This document shows, one piece after another, positions 1 through 6,535 of a stretch of DNA of 7,694 nt. Source of the DNA: Rhodospirillales bacterium (GTDB taxonomy: Bacteria; Pseudomonadota; Alphaproteobacteria; UBA8366; JADFVY01); assembly GCA_024644185.1 (NCBI GenBank), contig JAHELM010000099.1:1-7694 (forward strand). The letters are read 5' to 3'. Within the stretch, counting starts at the first letter, position 1. Each line of letters starts with the position of its first letter. Made by a program: the position numbers and the translations under genes. The notes beneath the pieces are model-generated. The model was not told the DNA's origin. It saw only the letters and a list, made by a program, of their open reading frames with translations, and made no database searches.

Positions 1-285
1 GCGGAACCGGCGACCGTGGCCGGTTTCGTCCTCGCCGCCTTCGCCGCCAATTTCGCGATGCAGGCGGCGGGCGCCGGCGTCTTTCTGTGGCTCGGCCGCC
101 GGCGCGCCCTCAGCATCGGGCTGGTCGGCGGATACCGCAACATGGCGGTGATGCTGGTGGCCACCGCCGGGGTCGCCGGGCCGGACATGTTCCTCTATGT
201 CGCCGTCGCGCAGATTCCGATGTATGTGCTGCCGGCCCTGATGCACCCCTTGTACCGGCGGCTGCTGGCGGGAGTGGCGCCATGA
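1..285 (+). CDS. Probable bile acid:sodium symporter-like membrane transporter, C-terminal part
   Basis: This is the last 94 codons of a membrane protein whose start lies left of the window; the frame is open from base 1 to the TGA at 283-285. The visible part has three hydrophobic stretches, at about residues 4-31, 40-60 and 63-82. Between the first two is a GGYRN motif (residues 43-47), and further on comes the segment FLYVAVAQIPMYVLP. The Asn after Tyr-Arg at the start of a helix, followed by a last helix rich in small residues, resembles the end of the bile acid:Na+ symporter (BASS/SBF) fold. The family call is from pattern memory on a fragment, and another polytopic carrier is possible. 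Its stop overlaps the start of the next transporter gene (ATGA), so the two are probably cotranscribed and translationally coupled. The substrate is unknown. Confidence 0.5.
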   Translation, partial: AEPATVAGFVLAAFAANFAMQAAGAGVFLWLGRRRALSIGLVGGYRNMAVMLVATAGVAGPDMFLYVAVAQIPMYVLPALMHPLYRRLLAGVAP

Positions 286-1196
286 GTACCCCGCGCCAGA
301 GCAGCATGGCAATGCCGGTGGCGGCGATCGTGATATCCGCCGCCGGATGGGGGCTGTGGTGGATCGGCGTGCGGGCGCTGGATGCCCGAGGGCTGACCGG
401 AGAACGGGCCAGCCTGGCATTGTTCGTCTGTTCCAGCCTGATCCTGCTGCCGCATCTGCTGCTGCGATACCGGCGGGGCGCCCGCATGGACGGGGCGACT
501 ATTCTGGCGGCGGCGCTTTATGCCCTGGTGATGGTGTCGTGGAACCATGCGCTGATCGTCGGCGACGTCGTGCGGGTGACGCTGCTGTTCTATCTGGCGC
601 CGGTCTGGGCCACGCTGTTCGGGTTTTTCGTCCTCGGCGATCGGCCGACGGCAAAGCGGCTGGCCGGAATCGGCCTGGGGCTGGGCGGCGCCGCGACCAT
701 TCTGGGCGCGGGAACCGGCGACCTGCCGTTGCCGCGGGAACTGGGCGACTGGCTGGCGCTGGCGGCGGGCGTGGGATTCGCCGCGTCGGCCACGGTGATG
801 CGGCGGGCCGGCGGCACCAGCGATTACGAACGCACCTTCCTCGCTTTCGCCCTTGGCGCGCTGCTGGCGCTGGCCCTGGTCCTGGCCGATGGAAGTCCGA
901 TGTTCCCGCCGCAAAGCCTGGCGCCGGGCATGGCGCTGGCCTTCGGCTTCGCGGCGATCTGGGTGGTACCGACCACATGGCTGCTGTTCTGGGGCGCATC
1001 GCGGCTGGACCCGGGGCGGGTGTCGATCCTGCTGCTGGTCGAGGTCCTGGCGGCCGCCGGCAGCGCCGCCATCCTGACCGACGAGCCTTTCGGCCCGCGC
1101 GAATGGATCGGCGGCATCATGATCGTCGCCGCCGCCATTTTCGAGGGCCGGAACCCGCCCCCGGCCCCGGAACATCCGGTTGAGGGAGAGGGCTGA
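282..1196 (+). CDS. EamA/DMT-family transporter (10 transmembrane helices)
   Basis: A complete 304-residue inner-membrane protein of the drug/metabolite transporter superfamily. Two homologous EamA halves are visible. The first ends with RVTLLFYLAPVWATLFGFF, then LGDRPTAKRLAGIGLGLGG (about residues 98-136). The second ends with RVSILLLVEVLAAAGSAAI, then LTDEPFGPREWIGGIM (about 246-280). Each carries the family's acidic residue plus Pro (GDRP, DEPF) just before its last helix. Length and about ten hydrophobic segments fit the family. The ATG at 282 is preferred because it overlaps the previous stop (ATGA) and has GGGAG at 270-274, seven bases upstream. The frame is open further upstream, but that stretch is Arg/His/Pro-rich and lies inside the preceding gene. 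DMT carriers usually export amino acids, nucleosides or other metabolites; the substrate here cannot be read from sequence. The C-terminal tail is Pro/Glu-rich. The stop is 3 bases from the convergent metF stop. Confidence 0.9.
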   Translation: MSTPRQSSMAMPVAAIVISAAGWGLWWIGVRALDARGLTGERASLALFVCSSLILLPHLLLRYRRGARMDGATILAAALYALVMVSWNHALIVGDVVRVTLLFYLAPVWATLFGFFVLGDRPTAKRLAGIGLGLGGAATILGAGTGDLPLPRELGDWLALAAGVGFAASATVMRRAGGTSDYERTFLAFALGALLALALVLADGSPMFPPQSLAPGMALAFGFAAIWVVPTTWLLFWGASRLDPGRVSILLLVEVLAAAGSAAILTDEPFGPREWIGGIMIVAAAIFEGRNPPPAPEHPVEGEG

Positions 1197-1199
1197 ACC

Positions 1200-2063
1200 C
1201 TACGCCGCCCGGGCCACGCCCGGACGGATGCCGATCCGGCGGCAGATCCCCTCGGCCAGGTCGGCGCGGTTCAGGGTGTACAGGTGGAAGCGGTCGAAAC
1301 CCTCGCGGGCCAGGATTGCGATCTGATCGGCGGCGATTTCGGCCGCCACTTCGGCGCGCGCCGCCGCATTGTCCTCCAGCCCCGCGAAACGCCCCGCGAG
1401 CCAGTCCGGGATCGTCGCCCCGCAGCGCCGGCTGAAGGAAACCACGCGGGCAAAATCATGCACCGGCAACACGCCCGGCACGATGGGGATGCCGACCCCG
1501 GCCGCCACCGCGCGGTCACGCAGCCGCGCGAAGGCGGCATCGTCGAAGCAGTACTGGGTGATCGCCAGTGCCGCCCCGGCATCCTGCTTGGCCTTGAGAT
1601 TATCGATGTCGGCGGCCGGATCGGGCGAGTCGGGATGGCCTTCCGGATAGGCGGCGACCGCGATATCGATGGGCGCAATCCGCTTCAGCCCCGCCACCAG
1701 CCCGGCTGCGTTGGCATAGCCGTCGGCGCGCGGCTGCCAGGCGCCGCCGCCCGGCATGTCGCCGCGCAGCGCGACGATGCGCCGGATCCCGAGTTGCCAC
1801 CAGCCGCGCGCCACGGCATCCACCATCTCACGCCGGGCGCCGACGCAGGTCAGATGCGCCGCCAGCGGCATGCCGTCGCCGACGGCCAGGCGCTGCACCA
1901 GCCGCAAGCTGCGATCCTGACCGCTGCCATCGGCGCCATAGGTGACCGACATGAAGTCCGGCCGCAGCGCCATCATTCGACCCAGCGCCGCATCCAGCGC
2001 GGCATCGCCCTGATTGGCGGCGGGCGGATAGACTTCAAGACTGATGCGCGGATGCGCGGCCAT
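1200..2063 (-). CDS. metF: 5,10-methylenetetrahydrofolate reductase
   Basis: MetF is a cytosolic FAD enzyme that reduces 5,10-methylene-THF to 5-methyl-THF, the methyl donor for methionine synthase. The 287-residue product follows E. coli MetF closely. The catalytic Glu is in SLEVYPP (E10, matching FEFFPP). SVTYGADGSGQDRS is at 39-52, HLTC at 70-73, IVALRGDMP at 96-104 (D102 corresponds to the FAD-proximal Asp), VAAYPEGHPDS at 136-146, ITQYCFD at 168-174, PGVLPV at 196-201 and FHLYTLNR at 259-266. It is slightly short at the N-terminus, with only nine residues before the catalytic Glu, and EVYPP replaces the usual EFFPP. The ATG at 2063 is the only start allowed, because the preceding gene's in-frame TGA lies one codon upstream. 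The Shine-Dalgarno site sits inside that gene. It is the second gene of an operon with an ArsR-methyltransferase. No metH follows; a convergent gene ends 3 bases away. Confidence 0.96.
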   Translation of the reverse strand: MAAHPRISLEVYPPAANQGDAALDAALGRMMALRPDFMSVTYGADGSGQDRSLRLVQRLAVGDGMPLAAHLTCVGARREMVDAVARGWWQLGIRRIVALRGDMPGGGAWQPRADGYANAAGLVAGLKRIAPIDIAVAAYPEGHPDSPDPAADIDNLKAKQDAGAALAITQYCFDDAAFARLRDRAVAAGVGIPIVPGVLPVHDFARVVSFSRRCGATIPDWLAGRFAGLEDNAAARAEVAAEIAADQIAILAREGFDRFHLYTLNRADLAEGICRRIGIRPGVARAA

Positions 2064-2066
2064 CGG

Positions 2067-3038
2067 TCAGGCCCTTTCCTGGCTAAGGGATTCGGCGGTC
2101 ACGGCATCGTTGGCCGGGCGGCTGGCCGGCCACAGGCAGACCGTCAGCGGCTCGCCCTCCAGGCGGACCGGCTGGCCGGGCGCCAGGCCCGCGGCCTGAA
2201 ACCACCGCGCCACCTCGACATCGGCAAAACCGAGGCGGCGATGCGCATGTTCGGCGCGCAGCACCTCCAGTTCGTGCGGGGCGAAATCCACCACCACCAG
2301 CCGGCCGCCGGGGCGCAACGCGCGTGCCGCCTCGGCGATCGCCTCGGCCGGATCCTCGGCGAAATGCAGCACCTGATGGATGACCACGGCGTCGAAACTG
2401 CCGCCGGGGAAGGGAAGCTGATACATATCGCCCTGCCGCACCTGGCAGTGGCGCAAGCCCGCCTTTTGCAGGTTGGCGCGGGCAACGGCCAGCATCTCGC
2501 GCGACATGTCGATGCCGACGCCGCGCTCGATAGCCGGACCGAACAATTCCAGAATCCGGCCGGTGCCAGTGCCGATGTCGAGGAAATCGGCGATGCCCGA
2601 TGTCGGCAGAAGGCTGCCCAGAGCCTCTTCCACCCGGTCCTCGGCGATATGCAGCGAGCGCATCCTGTCCCATTCCCCGGCATTGCGCCGGAAATATTCG
2701 GCGGCGCGGTCGGCATTGGTCTTCTTCACCGCCTCCAGCCGTTCCAGGTCCAGCGCCAGCGTCGGGTCCTCGGCCGGGATCAGGTCGACGATCTGCCGCC
2801 CCAGCCCGGCGCAGGCGCCGCGCTCGGCCAGGCGGTAGAAGGCCCAGGTCCCTTCGCGAAAGCGGTCGAGCAATCCGGCCTCGCACAGCAGTTTCAAATG
2901 GCGCGAGACGCGCGGCTGACTCTGGCCGATGATCTGCACCAGCTCGCTGACCGTCAGCTCCGCATGGGCGCACAGCGCCAGCAGACGAAGGCGGCTGGGT
3001 TCGGCGGCGGCGCGCAGGCCGTTCAGAAGCGTGTCCAT
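2067..3038 (-). CDS. ArsR-family HTH regulator fused to a SAM-dependent methyltransferase domain
   Basis: A 323-residue two-domain protein. Residues 1-80 are a winged helix of the ArsR/SmtB type: RAAAEPSRLRLLALC, then ELTVSEL (27-33), recognition helix SQPRVSRHLKLL (40-51), wing FREGTWAFYRL (60-70). The metal-binding ELCVCDL of arsenic sensors is replaced by ELTVSEL, with no Cys, so arsenite sensing at that site is unlikely. After a linker (about 95-145) comes a class I methyltransferase fold: motif I DFLDIGTGTGR (151-161), acidic residue in GIDMSREML (175-183), QGDMYQLPF (202-210), FDAVVIHQVLHF (215-226) and RPGGRLVVVDF (242-252). The glycine-rich loop and ribose-binding Asp look intact, so SAM or SAH binding is plausible; catalysis is unproven. 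Adjacency to metF suggests control of methionine/SAM metabolism, like the ArsR-family SAM-cycle regulator SahR. That link is inference. The start at 3038 is supported by the SD-like GAGAGAGGA (3048-3056) and by the HTH beginning directly after it. Confidence 0.9.
   Translation of the reverse strand: MDTLLNGLRAAAEPSRLRLLALCAHAELTVSELVQIIGQSQPRVSRHLKLLCEAGLLDRFREGTWAFYRLAERGACAGLGRQIVDLIPAEDPTLALDLERLEAVKKTNADRAAEYFRRNAGEWDRMRSLHIAEDRVEEALGSLLPTSGIADFLDIGTGTGRILELFGPAIERGVGIDMSREMLAVARANLQKAGLRHCQVRQGDMYQLPFPGGSFDAVVIHQVLHFAEDPAEAIAEAARALRPGGRLVVVDFAPHELEVLRAEHAHRRLGFADVEVARWFQAAGLAPGQPVRLEGEPLTVCLWPASRPANDAVTAESLSQERA
2072..2080 (-). promoter_or_regulatory. Ribosome binding site of metF, inside the upstream gene
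   Basis: The - strand reads AGGAAAGGG here, eight bases (2071-2064) before the metF ATG at 2063. It lies within the last codons of the regulator gene, so ribosomes finishing that gene would pass over it. Order on the mRNA: SD, TGA stop (2069-2067), CCG, ATG. This supports translational coupling and fixes the metF start. Confidence 0.7.
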
Positions 3039-3064
3039 CGGCGCAGGTCCTCTCTCGATATGCG

Positions 3065-3090
3065 ATAAACATATAAACATATCTTTATGT
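3065..3090. promoter_or_regulatory. AT-rich palindromic candidate operator with an extra half-site
   Basis: ATAAACAT occurs twice in tandem (3065-3072 and 3073-3080). The second copy faces ATCTTTAT (3081-3088), giving a 16-base palindrome centred between 3080 and 3081 with a single C/C mismatch pair. Outside it, 3071 pairs with 3090. About 26 bases of nearly pure A/T in a very GC-rich region stand out. It lies 27-52 bases upstream of the ArsR-methyltransferase start, overlapping that gene's likely promoter, as expected for an autorepressor. ArsR-family dimers bind imperfect palindromes of this size. Which protein binds here is inference. Confidence 0.6.
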
Positions 3091-3098
3091 CTTGTAAA
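3070..3098 (-). promoter_or_regulatory. Candidate sigma-70-type promoter of the arsR-methyltransferase/metF operon
   Basis: The - strand shows TTTACA (3098-3093) as a -35, one change from TTGACA. After exactly 17 bases comes TATATG (3075-3070) as a -10. Transcription would start near 3063, giving a leader of about 25 bases that includes the GAGAGAGGA ribosome site. The palindrome at 3073-3088 fills the spacer and overlaps the -10, so a bound regulator would block RNA polymerase. The elements are short and AT-rich sequence offers alternatives, so exact hexamers are uncertain. Confidence 0.45.
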
Positions 3099-3190
3099 AT
3101 GGTTTCGCAAGACGCGATTCCGTTCGCGCGGGTACTGTTCCGGCGGGAGTGGCCTTTTCAGCCAACCTGTGCTAGCTGATGACGTCAATC

Positions 3191-3198
3191 GGGAGGAG
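3191..3198 (+). promoter_or_regulatory. Strong ribosome binding site of mlaA
   Basis: GGGAGGAG lies five bases before the GTG at 3204. It is a near-perfect Shine-Dalgarno match and decides in favour of the GTG start, which also places the lipoprotein signal peptide at the expected distance from the N-terminus. Confidence 0.8.
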
Positions 3199-3203
3199 CG
3201 GTC

Positions 3204-4037
3204 GTGTCGGGGTGGACGGGGCGAAAGGCGGCGGCGCTGACGGCGATATTTGCCGCGGCGTTCGTACTGGACGGTTGCGCGACGCGGCCCGCCGACCCGC
3301 AGGAATTGGTTTATTTCCAAGAGCGTAACGACCCGTTCGAGCCGATGAACCGGGTGGTTTTTCAGTTCAACGAGGCGGTCGACAAGGTCGTGCTGCGGCC
3401 GGTCTCCATCGGCTATCGCGCCGTGGTTCCCAGCGGGATTCGCTGGGGGATCCACAACTTTCTCGACAATCTGACCAAACCGCTGACGATCGCCAATGCG
3501 CTGCTGCAGGGCGAAGGGGTCATCGCCCGCGATGCGACCGGGCGCTTCATGACCAACACGATTCTCGGGCTCGGCGGATTTATCGACATCGCCAGCGATG
3601 CCGGAATCCCGCAACAGGACGAGGACTTCGGCCAGACTCTGGCGGTCTGGGGCGTTACGCCGGGGCCCTATGTGGTACTGCCGCTGCTGGGACCGTCGAA
3701 TCTGCGCGACGCGGTCGGGCGGGGCACCGATTCGCTGACCGACCCGTTCGGCCGGATGGGACCGCAGGACTACCGGGACGAGGCGCTGCTGGCGCGCTGG
3801 ACGCTGGATACCGTGGATTGGCGGTCGGCGAATATCGAGACGATCGACGAGGTCCGGCGAAATTCCCTGGATTTCTACGCCACGGCGCGCAGCGCCTATC
3901 GCCAGCGCCGCGCCAACGAAATCGCCAATGGGCGCGGCGGCCCGGGAGACGGGCTTGACGGGCTGCCGCCGATGGTCGATTTCGACAGCATGGACCTGCC
4001 CGCGGAGTCCGGCGATGCTCAGGAAATCCAGCAATAG
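3204..4037 (+). CDS. mlaA: MlaA/VacJ-family outer-membrane lipoprotein, phospholipid transport
   Basis: MlaA removes mislocalised phospholipid from the outer leaflet of the outer membrane and passes it to periplasmic MlaC for return to the inner membrane. The 277-residue product starts at GTG 3204. It has a basic n-region (R7, K8), a hydrophobic core (9-22) and a lipobox LDGC with C25 as the lipidated residue. Ala at +2 fits outer-membrane sorting; Asp just before the Gly is unusual for a lipobox. The family signature follows: NDPFEPMNR (42-50), FNEAVDK (55-61), a stretch from RDATGRF to GGFIDIA (109-130) and GQTLAVWG, then GPYVVLPLLGPSNLRD (143-169). A Gly/Pro-rich tail (about 240-277) ends with DFDSMD (259-264), a short acidic segment I do not recognise. 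It diverges from the ArsR-methyltransferase gene, with 165 bases between them, and its end overlaps mlaC. I could not identify its promoter convincingly. Confidence 0.94.
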   Translation: MSGWTGRKAAALTAIFAAAFVLDGCATRPADPQELVYFQERNDPFEPMNRVVFQFNEAVDKVVLRPVSIGYRAVVPSGIRWGIHNFLDNLTKPLTIANALLQGEGVIARDATGRFMTNTILGLGGFIDIASDAGIPQQDEDFGQTLAVWGVTPGPYVVLPLLGPSNLRDAVGRGTDSLTDPFGRMGPQDYRDEALLARWTLDTVDWRSANIETIDEVRRNSLDFYATARSAYRQRRANEIANGRGGPGDGLDGLPPMVDFDSMDLPAESGDAQEIQQ

Positions 4038-4662
4038 GGTAATCCGCGGCGGTGCCGTTCTGGCCGCGATCGTGCTCGCCCTGTGGGCGTTCACGATATC
4101 GGGGCATGAGGGCGTGGCGGATTTCGTGCGCAAGCTGGGCCAGACGGCGATTCACGAGCTGGCACCGGACGGTATCACCCGGGCCGAGCGCGAGACCCGC
4201 TTCCGCGCCCTGCTGCTGGCCAATTTCGATCTGCCGCGCATCACCCGCTTCGTGCTGGGCCGTTACGTCCGTTCGGCGACGCCGGAACAGATGACGGAAT
4301 TCGCCACGCTGTACGAAGATCTGATGACCATCACCTATGCGCGCCTGTTCGCCAGCTATGCCGGCGAGAGTTTCACGGTGCTGCGCGAGGCGGGCGATCC
4401 CGGCAGCCGATATTCCCTGGTTCTGGGGCAGATCGGCCTGCCTGGCGGCGGCGCGCCGATCGCCCTGGACTGGCAGATCCTGACCAGCGACGACGGCAGC
4501 CACCGCGTCGTCGACCTGAAGGTCGAGGGGATCAGCCTGGCGATAGCCCAGCGCGACGAATTCACCGCCGTGCTGGACCGCAACGGCGGCAATATCGACG
4601 CCCTGCTGGACGAGATCCGCGCCCGCATCGACAGGGTTCGGGCAGCCAGCGGCCCGGACTGA
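4015..4662 (+). CDS. mlaC: MlaC/Ttg2D-family periplasmic phospholipid-binding protein
   Basis: MlaC shuttles phospholipid across the periplasm between MlaA and the inner-membrane MlaFEDB ABC complex. This 215-residue product has a basic start (MLRKSSNRVIR) and one hydrophobic segment (about 13-28), read as a signal peptide. No clear AxA cleavage site is visible, so a retained anchor is possible. Family features follow: FDLPRITRFVLGRY (71-84), ATPEQMTEFATLYEDLM (88-104), DWQI (152-155) and VEGISLAIAQRDEF (170-183), then a G-N-I-D-LL-EI ending (191-201). The ATG at 4015 lies inside mlaA, a 23-base overlap in another frame, with GGAG about seven bases upstream. The frame is open further upstream, but that stretch does not look like a signal peptide. 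The pair forms a coupled operon. No mlaF, mlaE or mlaD is in the window; in many bacteria these lie elsewhere. Confidence 0.9.
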   Translation: MLRKSSNRVIRGGAVLAAIVLALWAFTISGHEGVADFVRKLGQTAIHELAPDGITRAERETRFRALLLANFDLPRITRFVLGRYVRSATPEQMTEFATLYEDLMTITYARLFASYAGESFTVLREAGDPGSRYSLVLGQIGLPGGGAPIALDWQILTSDDGSHRVVDLKVEGISLAIAQRDEFTAVLDRNGGNIDALLDEIRARIDRVRAASGPD

Positions 4663-4664
4663 AC

Positions 4665-4682
4665 GCCGGCACCGGAACCGGC
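4665..4682. terminator. Weak inverted repeat between convergent mlaC and ettA
   Basis: GCCGG (4665-4669) and CCGGC (4678-4682) could form a 5-bp stem with an 8-base loop in the 27-base gap between the two stop codons. No T-run follows on either strand, so an intrinsic terminator is doubtful; a Rho-dependent end is as likely. Confidence 0.2.
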
Positions 4683-4689
4683 CCGACCC

Positions 4690-6372
<1,683 letters not shown>

Positions 6373-6399
6373 GGCGTTCGCGTTGCTCCGTCGACAGAT

Positions 6400-6448
6400 G
6401 GCGGTTCGATGGCAACGGACGGGAACCGTCCGTTGCGGGCGAACCGCC
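6400..6448. repeat. 49-base near-perfect inverted repeat (hairpin) upstream of ettA
   Basis: The outer arms GGCGGTTCG (6400-6408) and CGAACCGCC (6440-6448) pair over 9 bp. The inner arms GCAACGGACGG (6412-6422) and CCGTCCGTTGC (6426-6436) pair over 11 bp around a 3-base loop. A symmetric 3x3 internal loop (6409-6411 against 6437-6439) separates them, giving 20 pairs. Its near edge is 27 bases before the ettA ATG. On the - strand no T-run follows it, so it does not look like an intrinsic terminator of the upstream gene. It could be a leader structure of the ettA mRNA, an RNA-stabilising stem or a protein site. Confidence 0.8.
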
Positions 6449-6462
6449 GGGATCATGGGCCG

Positions 6463-6468
6463 CTTATA
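6463..6468 (-). promoter_or_regulatory. Possible -10 element for ettA
   Basis: The - strand reads TATAAG here, five of six matches to TATAAT, in otherwise GC-rich intergenic DNA. The -35 region about 17 bases upstream (CAAGAC, 6486-6491) is poor. If used, transcription would start near 6456, so the leader would be about 84 bases and begin almost at the foot of the hairpin at 6448-6400. Confidence 0.3.
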
Positions 6469-6535
6469 TGGGTACGCGGCGGCGGGTCTTGTAGCCGATG
6501 GGGCGGCCGCGCGCAATGGCGGGCGGAAATCCGGC

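Noticed and set aside
1284..3068. A 594-codon open frame on the + strand antisense to metF and the regulator
   Set aside because: It spans two well-recognised genes and their junction on the other strand; the His/Arg/Gln-rich translation is a GC artefact.
3150..3178. Possible mlaA promoter around GTGCTAGCT
   Set aside because: No acceptable -35 is found at the right spacing and the -10 match is poor, so it is not listed as a feature.
3180..3187. Perfect 8-base palindrome TGACGTCA just upstream of the mlaA ribosome site
   Set aside because: A single 8-base palindrome is expected by chance, it has no second copy or promoter context, and it lies too close to the start codon to interpret.
3039..4133. 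Extension of the ArsR-methyltransferase frame upstream across mlaA
   Set aside because: The frame stays open, but the extra residues are antisense to mlaA and cross the promoter and palindrome. The HTH domain begins right at the start at 3038, with an SD before it.
6400..6448. The ettA-upstream hairpin as an intrinsic terminator of the DUF294 gene
   Set aside because: No U-run follows the stem in the - strand transcript, and the stem is 87 bases past the stop codon.
6373..6516. Longer N-terminus for EttA from the ATG at 6516
   Set aside because: It would translate the long hairpin into Arg/Pro-rich residues absent from the family; the start at 6372 matches the E. coli N-terminus.
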